A stretch of 64,000 bases of DNA from DATFDN01 sp963756545 (GCA_963756545.1 CAVWNY010000003.1:434001-498000); one strand, 5' to 3'. Counted from the first letter of the stretch, positions 1 through 9,033 are shown. The notes: generated from the letters alone by a model not told the origin. A program made the numbers and translations.

Positions 1-482
1 GCGCCGCTGCGATCGGCCAGCGCGCCCCAGCTCTTGCGATGGCCCGCCGGCTCCCCGGTGCTGCCGGAGGTAAAGACGATCGCCGCCGGTTGGTTCGCCT
101 CGATGACGGGAATCGCCAGCGCGCGCGCCGGCCGAACAAGGCTGGGCTCGTCGAGATGATGGTGTGGCAAAGGGCCGCCGATGGTGCGGTCATCGGCGAT
201 GGAACGAGCCCCCGGGAAACGCTCGCCGAGCGCCCGCAGGCCGCTGTCGGTGCGTTCGCCGCTGAGCAGCGTGACCTGTCCGCGCAGCAGCGCGGCAGCG
301 AACGCGAGGGCGAAGCGGTGCCTTTCGCGGCAGAGGTTGACCAGAAACGGCGCATCCGGCAGCTCCGCCGCCAGACGATCGGCGGCGGACAGGAACGCCG
401 CGGCGGTCAGGTCGCCCGCTGGCGTGCGGAACAGCACCGCGTCTTCGGTGCGATCCAGCAGCGGCACGCCCGGCGATCCCAC
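1..482 (-). CDS. AMP-dependent acyl/aryl-ACP ligase, N-terminal part (cut by window edge)
   Basis: This is the first ~160 codons of an adenylate-forming enzyme that runs off the left edge. The phosphate-binding loop of the ANL superfamily is visible near residues 139-150 as FTSGSTGEPAGHRK, so the family is secure. Such enzymes activate a carboxylic acid with ATP and pass it to a thiol. The ACP gene ends 5 bp upstream on the same strand, so the acceptor is probably that ACP rather than CoA. I took the GTG at 482 as start; no strong ribosome-binding site is seen, and the start could be slightly upstream, overlapping the ACP stop. The ACP, ligase and six-helix membrane protein together resemble part of an aryl-polyene-type cluster, but the ketosynthases would lie outside the window. 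Confidence 0.75.
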   Translation of the reverse strand, partial: MGSPGVPLLDRTEDAVLFRTPAGDLTAAAFLSAADRLAAELPDAPFLVNLCRERHRFALAFAAALLRGQVTLLSGERTDSGLRALGERFPGARSIADDRTIGGPLPHHHLDEPSLVRPARALAIPVIEANQPAAIVFTSGSTGEPAGHRKSWGALADRSG

Positions 483-487
483 GAAGG

Positions 488-763
488 CTACCGCGTCCGA
501 TGGGTCTCGATGTGCCGCGACAGCCCGTGTAGCGAGGCGAATATCTGCTGGTTCCCCGAATCGTCGGACCTCAGCTCGAAGCCGTACGCGCGCGAGATCG
601 CCAGCGCGAGTTCGAGCGCGTCGATCGAATCGAGGCCGAGGCCTTCGCCGAACAGCGGCGCGTGCGGCGCGATGTCTTCCGGCGTCACCTCGAGATTCAG
701 CGTCTCCACGATCAATCGGGCAATTTCGGGCTCCAGCACGCACGCAGGCGAGTCGACGGCCAT
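488..763 (-). CDS. Acyl carrier protein
   Basis: A 91-residue acyl carrier protein. The phosphopantetheine site is GLGLDSIDALELAL near residue 47, where the Ser of DSID is the attachment residue, followed by the usual acidic helix. An upstream ATG-like extension exists, but the ATG at 763 gives the normal ACP length and has GGAG about 12 nt before it. The ligase gene begins within a few bases of the stop, so the two are co-transcribed and probably act as a pair: the ligase loads a starter or fatty acid onto this ACP. It is not the housekeeping AcpP, whose motif and neighbours (fabD, fabG, fabF) differ. Confidence 0.85.
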   Translation of the reverse strand: MAVDSPACVLEPEIARLIVETLNLEVTPEDIAPHAPLFGEGLGLDSIDALELALAISRAYGFELRSDDSGNQQIFASLHGLSRHIETHRTR

Positions 764-876
764 TTCAGGAACGATCTCCACAGGCAATCCCTCCGTGCAA
801 TGTTCTAGACGCGCCCGGTCGCGGCGGGCAACAACTACCCGCATATGCGAATCGAAATTGCATCGAAAGTGAAATA

Positions 877-1515
877 GTGAGCGGGCCCGCCGGTCGGAAA
901 CTTGCCGGCCCGGTGCTTCGCGCCGTGGCGGTCGCCGGCGCGATCGCCTGTCCGCTCGCCACGCATGCCGCGCTCTCGGGCGGACGAGGCACCCTCGTGG
1001 CGATCATTCTTACAACGGTGCAGCTTGGGGTCTTCGTCGCCCTGTTCTTCGGACCGGGGCGACGGCGTCTGCTCGCGCTGGTGCCTCCGCTATTCCTCCT
1101 GACGGCCTGGGGCTCGGCCGGGCGCAGCCTGGTCGTCACCTCGGCCCTGTCCCATGCCGCCCTGTACGGGGGGCTTTGCGTTCTGTTCGGCGCCTCGCTG
1201 CGCGACGCGGACGGCGACATCGTGACCCGGCTCGCCGACCGGCTGGAAGGTCCGCTCTCGCCTGGCACAGCCGCCTATACGCGAGGCGTCGCATGGGCGT
1301 GGACGGGGTTCTTCGCGGCCCAGCTCCTGGCATCGATGTGCCTGGCGCTGATGGCGCCCGCCGTCTGGTCGCTGTTCGTGAACGTGCTCGCCCTCCCTCT
1401 CGTGGGCGCCATGTTCCTGGCCGAATACGGCATCCGTCACGTGCGATTTCCCGATCGCCGCCATGTCTCGATCCTTGCGGCGGCGCGCGCCTTCGCCCGG
1501 GGCGGCTCCCTTTGA
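877..1515 (+). CDS. Six-helix membrane protein, COG4648-like
   Basis: A 212-residue integral membrane protein with about six hydrophobic segments, including stretches near residues 10-28, 33-52, 55-72, 78-95, 135-158 and 165-185, and a basic C-terminal tail (RHVRFPDRRH). I relate it to the uncharacterised COG4648 family because such proteins sit beside an ACP and AMP-ligase in aryl-polyene clusters, and those two genes are divergent neighbours here. The GTG at 877 was chosen because the hydrophobic region starts soon after it; the ribosome-binding site is weak. The 113 bp between this start and the ACP start should hold divergent promoters. Function unknown; lipid or polyene export is a guess from context. 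Confidence 0.6.
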   Translation: MSGPAGRKLAGPVLRAVAVAGAIACPLATHAALSGGRGTLVAIILTTVQLGVFVALFFGPGRRRLLALVPPLFLLTAWGSAGRSLVVTSALSHAALYGGLCVLFGASLRDADGDIVTRLADRLEGPLSPGTAAYTRGVAWAWTGFFAAQLLASMCLALMAPAVWSLFVNVLALPLVGAMFLAEYGIRHVRFPDRRHVSILAAARAFARGGSL

Positions 1516-1568
1516 GGGCCGATACCGGCTATGGTGTCCCAAGCTTCGCCGCAGCACCGGAGGCTCCC

Positions 1569-2444
1569 ATGCCCGACGGCTTTACCCATCCCGAGTTCCT
1601 GGTTGAGACCGACTGGCTCACCGCCCACCTCGACGACCCGAACGTGGTGGTGTTCGACTGCACCACGCATCTGATCCCCGATCCCAAGAGCACGTACCAG
1701 GTCGTCCCCGGCCGGGCGGACTTTGAGAAGGCCCACATTCCCGGCGCGCAGTTCATCGACGTGCAGGCGGATGTCTCGGAAAACTCCCAGCGCCTGCGCT
1801 TCATGGCGCCGGGCGCGGAGGCCTTCGGTGCCGTCATGCGCCGCTTCGGCGTCGGCGCGGACAGCCGCGTGGTGCTCTACAGCGCCGCCAATGTCTGGTG
1901 GGCGACGCGCGTGTGGTGGCTGCTGCGCATGTTCGGCTTCGACAACGCGGCGGTCCTGAACGGCGGGTTCCAGAAATGGATCCGCGAGGGCCGTCCGGTG
2001 GAATCCGGCCCCGCGCGACCGCGTCCGGCGGGCGATTTCGCCGTGCGCGGCGTTCGTCCGCTGATGGTCGGCCGCGACGAGGTGACTGCCGCGATCGGCG
2101 ACGTGGGCATCTGCACCATCAACGCCCTCACGTCCCAGCAACATGCCGGCTCTGGCGGCAACAGCTATGGCCGCCCCGGTCACATCGCCGGCAGCGTGAA
2201 CCTGCCCGCCGCCCACCTGCTCGACCCGGCGGACAACACCTTTTTGCCGGCCGACGTGCTGCGCGCCCGCTTCGCCGACGTGGGCGCCCTCGACAAGCGC
2301 GTCATCACGTATTGCGGCGGGGGGATCGCCGCCAGCGCCGACGCGCTTGCGCTGGTCATGCTGGGGCACACCGATGTCGCGATCTACGACGCCTCGCTAT
2401 CGGAGTGGGCGACGGATCCGGCGCTGCCGATGGAGACCGGCTAG
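1569..2444 (+). CDS. Sulfurtransferase, two rhodanese domains (SseA type)
   Basis: A 291-residue tandem rhodanese protein of typical SseA length. The N-terminal domain (about 10-140) lacks a catalytic cysteine (VLYSAANVWWATRVWW). The C-terminal domain (about 165-285) carries the active loop VITYCGGGIAAS, with Cys near residue 245. The loop CGGGIAA is closer to the CGSGVTA of 3-mercaptopyruvate sulfurtransferases than to the CRKGVTA of thiosulfate enzymes, so mercaptopyruvate is the more likely donor, to cyanide or a thiol acceptor. GGAGG lies 7 nt before the ATG. It converges with the MlaC-like gene two bases away. Confidence 0.88.
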   Translation: MPDGFTHPEFLVETDWLTAHLDDPNVVVFDCTTHLIPDPKSTYQVVPGRADFEKAHIPGAQFIDVQADVSENSQRLRFMAPGAEAFGAVMRRFGVGADSRVVLYSAANVWWATRVWWLLRMFGFDNAAVLNGGFQKWIREGRPVESGPARPRPAGDFAVRGVRPLMVGRDEVTAAIGDVGICTINALTSQQHAGSGGNSYGRPGHIAGSVNLPAAHLLDPADNTFLPADVLRARFADVGALDKRVITYCGGGIAASADALALVMLGHTDVAIYDASLSEWATDPALPMETG

Positions 2445-2446
2445 GC

Positions 2447-3133
2447 TCAGCCGCTTGCCAACGCCGTCGTCTTCTGCTGCAAACTCGCTTCCAGCGCCGA
2501 CGCGCCGCCGCGAGCCAGCATTGCGCTGAAGTCCGACCGCAGCACGGCGACGCGGCTGATCGTGCCGTCGGCCAGCACGTCGATCGCCTTCCAGGCGCCG
2601 TCCGCTGTCTTGTGCATGACGTAGTCAATCGCGTGCGGGTTGGTGCCATCGCGCGGAATGATCTCGGTCCGCACCACCTGCGCGCCGTCCCTCAAGGCGC
2701 GGGTATGCGGAGCGACCGTGAGCGTCTGGCCGTCATAGCTGTTGAAGTTATCAACGTAACTCGCGACCGTATACTGCCGGAAGACGTCGAGCAGGCGCCT
2801 CTGCTCGTTGGGCGTTAGCCCGGACCAGCCCGGCCCCACCGCCACGCGCAGGATGTCGGGCAGGTCCAGCGCGGCCTCGATCGCCGGGGTCAGCTCGTTC
2901 ACCCGCTGCGCGAACGTGGTCGTCCGACCTTGCTTCATCACGGTCAGCAGCGTCTGGCCGAGTTGCTGGATCGGGGCGATCGGCCCGGCTGCCGCCGTGG
3001 CGGCGAGGCGGATGATTCGGGGGGCAACGTCGGCGGCCGAGGCGCCCAGCGGATAAGCGCCTACGGCTCCTGCAATCAAAGCAAGCGCCATGCCGCGCAG
3101 CAGCGCGCGCCGGGCGAAGACGATCGCGGTCAT
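2447..3133 (-). CDS. MlaC/Ttg2D family periplasmic lipid-binding protein (possibly HpnM)
   Basis: A 228-residue exported protein with a basic N-terminus and a signal peptide ending near ASA (about residue 33). The rest matches the MlaC fold, with TTTFAQRVNELTPAIEAALDLPDILRVAVGP near 73-103 and YDGQTLTVAPHTRALRDG further on. MlaC proteins ferry phospholipids between outer- and inner-membrane Mla complexes. HpnM, the hopanoid-associated member, is very similar, and this genome has hopanoid genes 50 kb away, so the choice between MlaC and HpnM cannot be made from the sequence. No mla permease or ATPase genes adjoin it. Confidence 0.75.
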   Translation of the reverse strand: MTAIVFARRALLRGMALALIAGAVGAYPLGASAADVAPRIIRLAATAAAGPIAPIQQLGQTLLTVMKQGRTTTFAQRVNELTPAIEAALDLPDILRVAVGPGWSGLTPNEQRRLLDVFRQYTVASYVDNFNSYDGQTLTVAPHTRALRDGAQVVRTEIIPRDGTNPHAIDYVMHKTADGAWKAIDVLADGTISRVAVLRSDFSAMLARGGASALEASLQQKTTALASG

Positions 3134-3317
3134 CCAGGCATCCCCAACTTGCGTCTAGGTAATATGATATAGGCAGGGCCGTCGCACGGTCGAGGGCTTG
3201 CATGTGTAGCAACTCCGGGTAACGTGATACCGCATCGTCACGGACCCGCGCTGACGAGTGTCCGGGCGCATTCCTATGTGCCGGACCAGACACGGTTGCT
3301 TTACCGGAGGTCCCGGC

Positions 3318-4595
3318 TTGTCCATCGCCACCACAGTTCTGGGCGCGGCCGACGCGCTGGCGGATGCCCTTGGCCTCCTGAACGAGCCGCTCACGCCGGC
3401 GCCGCTGCTCGCGGCCGCACGCCGGGGAAGCGGCCACTCTGACCTCAGCGAATCCGACATCGCCGAACCCTTGGAGCGTCTGCTCAACGCCTGCGCGCGC
3501 GAGGGGCGGCTGAGCGTGGCCGGACGGTTCGCGCTGCGCTGGGACGCGGTGCGGCTCCTGTCCAACCTGCTGCGGCTGCGCGCCGCCGAGACGGCGTGCC
3601 CCTCCATCCTGGCCCAGCCGATCGACAAGCCGATCTTCATCACCGGCCTGCCGCGCAGCGGCACCACCTTCCTGCACCGGCTCATGATCGAGGACCCGGC
3701 GACGCGCGCGCCCCGCGTGTTCCAGACCATCTACCCCTATCCCGACGCGACGGTGCCCGACCGGCGAGAGCGCCGGGTCAACCGCCAGCTCCGCGCCTTC
3801 GAGCGGATGGCCCCCGACTTCCGCTCGCTGCACCCGCTGGACGCGGGCTCGCCGCAAGAGTGCTGCGAGATCACCGCGCACGTGTTCCGTAGCCTGCGCT
3901 TCGACACGACCTTTGAGATCCCGTCCTACCGCCGCTGGTTGGACGAGGTGGGCCAACTGCCGGCCTATCGCTTCCATCGCCGCTTTCTTCAGCACCTCCA
4001 GCACCAGGACGGTGCGGGGCAGTGGGTCCTGAAGTGCCCCGACCATCTGTTCGCCCTGCGCGAGCTGCGCGCCGCGTACCCGGATGCGCGGGTGGTGTTC
4101 GTCCACCGCGACCCAGTGAAGGTGCTGCTCTCCCTCACCCAGCTTACCGAGGTGCTGCGCCGCCCGTTCACGCGCCAGATCGACCCTCACCGGATCGGAC
4201 GCGAGGAGAGCGCGCGCTGGTACGACGGCACCCTCAGGATGATCCAGGCGGAGGCCGAGGGACTGTTCGCCGAGCCGATTTGCCATGTCCACTACCTCGA
4301 TCTCATCGCCGAACCGGTCAGCACCGTGGAAGGCGTGTACGGCCATTTCGGTCTGACCTTGGGACCGGAGGCGGCATCGCGGATGGCGCGGCTGGTCGCC
4401 GAGCGGCCGAACGGCGGCTATGGCCAGCACAGCTACCGCTTCGAGGATCACGGACTGGACGCGGGCACCGAGCGTGACCGGTTCCGGGGCTACATGATCC
4501 ACTTCGGAATCGAGCCAGAATCGGCGCGCGCGCGCAGGTCGCTCCCGCCGGCGCTGTTGAAGCCGCTCCGCTCGGCCAGCACCGGCGCCAGCTGA
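3318..4595 (+). CDS. PAPS-dependent sulfotransferase (Sulfotransfer_3 type)
   Basis: A 425-residue sulfotransferase. The 5'-phosphosulfate loop is FITGLPRSGTTFLHRLM (about residue 107), and the 3'-phosphate-binding motif is VVFVHRDPVKVLLSLTQL (about 258). These two motifs define transfer of sulfate from PAPS to an alcohol or amine; the acceptor is unknown. The reading frame is open further upstream, but GGAGG at 3306-3310 lies exactly 7 nt before a TTG at 3318, so I start there. The region before residue 90 is helical and family-specific. It stands alone, separated from pntAA by about 70 bp. Confidence 0.85.
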   Translation: MSIATTVLGAADALADALGLLNEPLTPAPLLAAARRGSGHSDLSESDIAEPLERLLNACAREGRLSVAGRFALRWDAVRLLSNLLRLRAAETACPSILAQPIDKPIFITGLPRSGTTFLHRLMIEDPATRAPRVFQTIYPYPDATVPDRRERRVNRQLRAFERMAPDFRSLHPLDAGSPQECCEITAHVFRSLRFDTTFEIPSYRRWLDEVGQLPAYRFHRRFLQHLQHQDGAGQWVLKCPDHLFALRELRAAYPDARVVFVHRDPVKVLLSLTQLTEVLRRPFTRQIDPHRIGREESARWYDGTLRMIQAEAEGLFAEPICHVHYLDLIAEPVSTVEGVYGHFGLTLGPEAASRMARLVAERPNGGYGQHSYRFEDHGLDAGTERDRFRGYMIHFGIEPESARARRSLPPALLKPLRSASTGAS

Positions 4596-4665
4596 GCGCA
4601 TCTCCCCTTGCGCGGCGCGAACCCATCGCGCATTTTTCATCGCCCATGCTTGAAGGACGGAGTGG

Positions 4666-5811
4666 ATGCGCCTTGCGGTGCTGAAAGAGCGTCGCGCGTT
4701 CGAGACGCGCGTGGCGGCGACGCCGGAGACCGTGAAGCGTCTGGTCGGACTCGGGCTGACCGTCGCCGTGGAGGCGGGGGCGGGTTCCCATGCGGGAGTC
4801 GCCGACGCCGATCTCGCCGCCGCCGGGGCTGAGATCGCACCCGATCCCGCCACCGCCCTCCGCGATGCGGGCGTCGTGTTCGCCGTCCAGATGCCCGAGC
4901 CTGAGCAGCTCGCGCTGATCCCGCCGGGCGCCCTGCTGGTCTGCATCGCCAACCCCCGGGGGGAGGATGGCGCACTCCAGATCCTGGCGGAGCGCGGCAT
5001 TGACATCGCGGCGATGGAGATGCTGCCGCGCATTACGCGCGCCCAGTCGATGGACGTGCTCTCCAGCCAGGCCAATCTCGCCGGCTATCGTGGCGTGATC
5101 GAGGCTGCGGCGGCGTTCGAGCGCGGCTTCCCGATGATGATGACGGCCGCCGGCACGGTGCCGCCGGCACGCGTCTTCGTGATCGGCGCGGGTGTCGCCG
5201 GCCTGCAAGCCATCGCCACCGCGCGGCGGATGGGCGCGATCGTCTCGGCCACCGACGTCCGCCCGGCCGCCAAGGAGGAGATCCGCTCCCTCGGCGCTGC
5301 CTTCGTGGGTGTCGAGGACGAGGAGACGGCCGCTCAGACCGGCGCCTACGCGCGGGAGATGACCGATGCATTCCGCCGCAAACAGGCCGAGCTGATGGCC
5401 ACGACCGTCGCCAAGAACGACATCGTCATCTGCACCGCCCTGGTCATGGGCCGGGCCGCCCCGGTCATCGTGACCGAGCCGATGGTGGCCGCGATGCGGG
5501 CAGGCAGCGTGATCGTGGACCTCGCCGCCGACGCGGGCGGCAACTGCGCCGCGACGCGCCCCGGCGAGCGGATCGTCACCGACAACGGCGTCGTCGTGCT
5601 CGGCTGGCGCAACTGGCCGGGCCGCATCGCCGTCGCGTCCAGCGCGCTCTATGCCCGCAACCTGATGACGTTCCTGACCACCTTCTGGGACAAGGAGGCG
5701 CGCGCGCCGAACCTGCCCGCCGACGACGACATCGTGCGCGGCGTGCTGCTGACGCGCGCCGGCGCGGTGGTCCACCCGCAATTCGCGCCGCAGCCCGCCG
5801 AAGCCGCCTGA
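4666..5811 (+). CDS. pntAA: NAD(P) transhydrogenase subunit alpha part 1 (NAD-binding)
   Basis: A 381-residue soluble subunit (domain I) of proton-translocating transhydrogenase. It binds NAD(H) and passes hydride to NADP bound on PntB. The start MRLAVLKERRAFETRVAATPETVKRL is typical, and the NAD Rossmann loop VFVIGAGVAGLQAIATARRMGA lies near 167-188, with the acidic TDVRP just after. The lysine-rich RQDQ-loop region is diverged but present around 125-140. A good ribosome-binding site (AAGGACGGAG) precedes the ATG. It heads the three-gene pntAA-pntAB-pntB operon, the split form usual in alphaproteobacteria. Confidence 0.95.
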   Translation: MRLAVLKERRAFETRVAATPETVKRLVGLGLTVAVEAGAGSHAGVADADLAAAGAEIAPDPATALRDAGVVFAVQMPEPEQLALIPPGALLVCIANPRGEDGALQILAERGIDIAAMEMLPRITRAQSMDVLSSQANLAGYRGVIEAAAAFERGFPMMMTAAGTVPPARVFVIGAGVAGLQAIATARRMGAIVSATDVRPAAKEEIRSLGAAFVGVEDEETAAQTGAYAREMTDAFRRKQAELMATTVAKNDIVICTALVMGRAAPVIVTEPMVAAMRAGSVIVDLAADAGGNCAATRPGERIVTDNGVVVLGWRNWPGRIAVASSALYARNLMTFLTTFWDKEARAPNLPADDDIVRGVLLTRAGAVVHPQFAPQPAEAA

Positions 5812-5827
5812 CCGACCGGAGAGGCCG

Positions 5828-6232
5828 ATGGACCCCAACCAGATCGCCGTCGAGGCCGCCCGTCTCGCCGTCCAGGCCAATGTGCTCGCGCTGCACGCGG
5901 GGGCTCTCATCGGAACCGGCGTCGCCGCGACGACGCAGGCCGCCGCCGGCGTGCCGTTCATCTATCTGTTCGCGATCTTCGTGATGGCCTGTTTCGTGGG
6001 CTATTACGTGGTGTGGAACGTCACCCCGGCGCTGCACTCGCCGCTGCTCGCGGTGACCAACGCGATCAGTTCCGTCATCATCGTGGGCGCGATGCTGGCC
6101 ACCGGGCTCGCGATCAGCGGCGTGTCGCGCGGCTTCGGGTTCGTGGCCGTCCTGCTCGCCTCGGTCAACATCTTCGGCGGTTTCCTGATCACGCATCGCA
6201 TGCTGTCGATGTTCCGCCGCAAGCAGCCATAG
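5828..6232 (+). CDS. pntAB: NAD(P) transhydrogenase subunit alpha part 2 (membrane)
   Basis: A 134-residue membrane subunit corresponding to the C-terminal helices of E. coli PntA. About three transmembrane segments are visible (PFIYLFAIFVMACFVGYYVV, then two in VTNAISSVIIVGAMLATG and FGFVAVLLASVNIFGGFLI). The conserved HSPLLAVTNAISSVIIVGA signature confirms it. It starts 16 bp after pntAA with GGAGAGG before the ATG, and ends 9 bp before pntB. With PntB it forms the proton channel. Confidence 0.95.
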   Translation: MDPNQIAVEAARLAVQANVLALHAGALIGTGVAATTQAAAGVPFIYLFAIFVMACFVGYYVVWNVTPALHSPLLAVTNAISSVIIVGAMLATGLAISGVSRGFGFVAVLLASVNIFGGFLITHRMLSMFRRKQP

Positions 6233-6241
6233 GCCGCCGCC

Positions 6242-7645
6242 ATGTCCCCGGATCTGGTCGTCTTCTTCTACCTGGTCGCCGCCGTCCTGTTCATCCTGTC
6301 GCTGCGCGGTCTGTCCAGCCCGGCCACCGCGCGCCGAGGCAACCAGTTCGGCATGGCCGGGATGCTGGTCGCCGTGCTCGATACCTTCGCGGCCAGCCAC
6401 ATGGGCGCGAGCGGCTACGGGCTGATCGTGCTCGCCATCATCGTCGGCGGTACCATCGGGGTGATGGTCACCCGCCGCATCCAGATGACGGCGCTGCCGC
6501 AACTGGTGGCCGCCTTCCACTCCCTGGTCGGCCTCGCCGCGGTGTTCGTCGCCGCCGCCGCGCTCTACTCGCCCGCTGCCTTCGGTATCGGCGTTCCCGG
6601 CGACATCCGCACCGAGAGCCTGATCGAGATGTCGATCGGGCTTGCCATCGGCGCGATTACCTTCACCGGCGCGGTGATAGCGTTCGCCAAGCTGCAAGGG
6701 ATCATGAGCGGGGCGCCGATCGCGTTCCCGATGCAGCACAAGCTCAACGCCGCGCTTGGCGTGCTCGCGATCGTGCTGATCGTTGCGTTCGTGTACACCG
6801 GCAGCTTCGCCGCGTTCTGGCTGCTCGCCTTCCTCTCGCTGGCGCTGGGTGTTCTCCTCATTATCCCCATCGGCGGCGCCGACATGCCGGTGGTCATCTC
6901 GATGCTGAACAGCTATTCGGGGTGGGCCGCCTGCGGCATCGGCTTCACCATCCAGAACGTCGGTCTGATCATCACCGGATCGCTGGTCGGCGCCTCGGGC
7001 GCGATCCTGTCCTACGTCATGTGCAAGGGCATGAACCGCAGCATCATCAACGTGCTGCTCGGCGGCTTCGGGTCGGAGGGCGCGGCGGCGGTCGCCGGCG
7101 GCCCGGCGCGGGACCGCACGGTGAAAAGCGGCAACGCCGACGACGCGGCGTTCATCCTGAAGAACGCCTCCAAGGTCATCATCGTGCCGGGCTACGGGAT
7201 GGCGGTCGCGCAGGCCCAGCACGCGCTGCGCGAGATGGGCGACACGCTGAAGAAGGAAGGGGTGGACGTGAAATACGCCATTCACCCCGTCGCCGGCCGG
7301 ATGCCCGGCCACATGAACGTGCTGCTCGCCGAGGCCAACGTCCCCTACGACGAGGTCTTCGAGCTGGAGACCATCAACAACGAGTTCGCCACCGCCGACG
7401 TCGCCTATGTCATCGGTGCCAACGACGTCACCAACCCGGCCGCCAAGACCGACCGCGCCTCGCCGATCTATGGCATGCCGATCCTGGAGGTGGAGCGCGC
7501 GGGGACCGTCCTGTTCGTCAAGCGGTCGATGGCGTCGGGCTACGCGGGAGTTGAGAACGAGCTGTTCTTCCGCCCGAACACCATGATGCTGTTCGGGGAC
7601 GCGAAGAAGATGACCGAGGAGATCGTCCAGGCGCTCGGCCGCTGA
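6242..7645 (+). CDS. pntB: NAD(P) transhydrogenase subunit beta
   Basis: A 467-residue protein: eight or nine membrane segments in the first ~265 residues, then the NADP-binding domain III. The latter shows VIIVPGYGMAVAQAQHAL (about 316-333), a loop for NADP phosphate, AIHPVAGRMPGHMNVLLAEA and YVIGANDVTNPAAKTD, all diagnostic. The enzyme couples proton entry to hydride transfer from NADH to NADP, supplying NADPH. It closes the pnt operon; the SDR gene follows after 4 bp and may be read from the same mRNA. Confidence 0.96.
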   Translation: MSPDLVVFFYLVAAVLFILSLRGLSSPATARRGNQFGMAGMLVAVLDTFAASHMGASGYGLIVLAIIVGGTIGVMVTRRIQMTALPQLVAAFHSLVGLAAVFVAAAALYSPAAFGIGVPGDIRTESLIEMSIGLAIGAITFTGAVIAFAKLQGIMSGAPIAFPMQHKLNAALGVLAIVLIVAFVYTGSFAAFWLLAFLSLALGVLLIIPIGGADMPVVISMLNSYSGWAACGIGFTIQNVGLIITGSLVGASGAILSYVMCKGMNRSIINVLLGGFGSEGAAAVAGGPARDRTVKSGNADDAAFILKNASKVIIVPGYGMAVAQAQHALREMGDTLKKEGVDVKYAIHPVAGRMPGHMNVLLAEANVPYDEVFELETINNEFATADVAYVIGANDVTNPAAKTDRASPIYGMPILEVERAGTVLFVKRSMASGYAGVENELFFRPNTMMLFGDAKKMTEEIVQALGR

Positions 7646-7649
7646 CCCG

Positions 7650-8357
7650 ATGAGCGGCATGGCGCGCGTGGCGCTGGTAACGGGCGGCGCGCGCGGAATT
7701 GGCGCCGGGATCGCCGCGCGCCTCGCGACGGACGGCTTTCGCGTCATTGTCGCCGATCTGGATGCCGCGCCCGTGCCGCCGGGCGGCCGTGCCGTGGTCT
7801 GCGACGTGGCGGACGAGGCCGGTGTGGCGCGTCTGATCGCCGGCATCACGGCCGCCGAGGGGCGGTTGGACGCGCTGGTCTGCAACGCCGGCATCATGAT
7901 CCGCAGGCCCGTGGCGGCGCTGAGTCTGACCGAGTGGTCGCGCGTGCTCGCCACGAATCTGACCAGCACGTTCCTGCTGGTGCGCGCCGCCGAGGCGCTG
8001 CTGCGGGCGGCGCGCGGCGCGATCGTGACGATCGCCTCGACGCGCGGGCATATGTCGGAGGCAAACACCGAGGCCTATGCCGCCGCGAAGGGCGGGCTGC
8101 TGGCCCTGACTCACGCGCTCGCAATCAGTCTCGGCCCCGCGATCCGCGTCAACTGCATCAGCCCGGGCTGGATTCTCACCAAGGGTCCAGCCCCGACGCC
8201 GGCCGACCACGCCCAGCACCCGGCGGGGCGGGTCGGCACGGTGGCCGACGTGGCGGCGCTGGCCGCCTACCTCGTCGGCCCGGAAAGCGGCTTCGTCACC
8301 GGCGCGGAGTTCGTGATCGACGGCGGGATGACGCGAAGGATGATCTACGTGGAGTAG
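7650..8357 (+). CDS. Short-chain dehydrogenase/reductase
   Basis: A 235-residue classical SDR. It has the cofactor loop VTGGARGIGAGIAARL (about 10-25), an acidic residue after beta-2 (VADLDAA) suggesting NAD preference, NAG (VCNAGIM, about 79), and catalytic Ser in IASTRG followed by YAAAK (about 150). The C-terminus INDGG-type (VIDGGMTRRMIYVE) is also standard. Either ATG at 7650 or at 7659 could be used. The substrate is not predictable. It lies 4 bp after pntB, so NADPH supply may be linked, though its acidic residue argues for NADH. Confidence 0.85.
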   Translation: MSGMARVALVTGGARGIGAGIAARLATDGFRVIVADLDAAPVPPGGRAVVCDVADEAGVARLIAGITAAEGRLDALVCNAGIMIRRPVAALSLTEWSRVLATNLTSTFLLVRAAEALLRAARGAIVTIASTRGHMSEANTEAYAAAKGGLLALTHALAISLGPAIRVNCISPGWILTKGPAPTPADHAQHPAGRVGTVADVAALAAYLVGPESGFVTGAEFVIDGGMTRRMIYVE

Positions 8358-8360
8358 AGG

Positions 8361-8945
8361 TTACGGGTGCAGCCGCGTGGTCCGATAGAGAGCGGAAATC
8401 TCGACGCGGAAATCAATGCTCTCCAGAGTCAGCTCGCCGCCCTCAATCGTCTCGGGCGTGTCCGGCCAAGTGCCGTCCGGCTGCCGACGGAGCAGATCGG
8501 CACCAATTGCATCGCTCCGCACGATCAGGATCTCCCGCACGCTTGGGATGGTCGTGTAGGTCCACACATTGGCCCAGGTTTCCCCCCGATTGCTGGGAGA
8601 GAGGATCTCCACCATCAGCACAGGATCGGTCAGCGCGTGTTCCTCCATCGCATAGTCGGTGCAGGTCACGGCGAGGTCGGGTATGCGGAAATTGGCGCGT
8701 GATTGCACGCGGGGGACGACGCCCGGCGCAGTGACGACACTGCATGGGCTGGACCGCGCCAGAAGGTGGTTGCGAAGCAGGGCGCCAAGCTCGCTCTGGA
8801 TCACTCCATGCGTTCGGCTGGCCGGCGCCATCGCCTGGGGCTCGCCATCCACAAGCTGCCAGCGATATGGGCCGGGAGCGTCCCAGACCAGGAATTCCTC
8901 CACCGTCATGGTTGTCGGCAGCGGCGGGTTCAGGGATGCGCTCAT
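8361..8945 (-). CDS. Uma2 family protein (putative PD-(D/E)XK endonuclease fold)
   Basis: A 194-residue Uma2 (formerly DUF820) protein. Family features are MTVEEFLVWDAPGPYRWQLVDGEPQAM at the N-terminus, FRIPDLAVTC (about 101) and VLMVEILSPSNRG (about 123), where Asp and Glu form the nuclease-like site. Uma2 proteins are abundant in cyanobacteria and scattered elsewhere; their role is unknown. The ATG at 8945 is chosen because the conserved N-terminus begins a few residues later. It converges with the SDR gene, 3 bp apart. Confidence 0.75.
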   Translation of the reverse strand: MSASLNPPLPTTMTVEEFLVWDAPGPYRWQLVDGEPQAMAPASRTHGVIQSELGALLRNHLLARSSPCSVVTAPGVVPRVQSRANFRIPDLAVTCTDYAMEEHALTDPVLMVEILSPSNRGETWANVWTYTTIPSVREILIVRSDAIGADLLRRQPDGTWPDTPETIEGGELTLESIDFRVEISALYRTTRLHP

Positions 8946-9033
8946 TCCGTCAACGTAGAGCCTGTCCCCTCCAAATTGAAGCCTGTCGCGGCCGCAGGGG
9001 AATGCAAGCGCCCGGCCCTGGCGAACCTCCGGC

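Noticed and set aside
2751..5075. Very long minus-strand open frame (774 codons) opposite the sulfotransferase and pntAA
   Set aside because: It is a shadow in G+C-rich coding DNA: Arg/Ala/His-rich translation with no domain, while the plus-strand genes have clear motifs.
5576..8068. 830-codon minus-strand frame opposite pntA-pntB-SDR
   Set aside because: Low-complexity Asp/His/Gly/Arg composition and no ribosome-binding site; the opposite strand encodes well-known enzymes.
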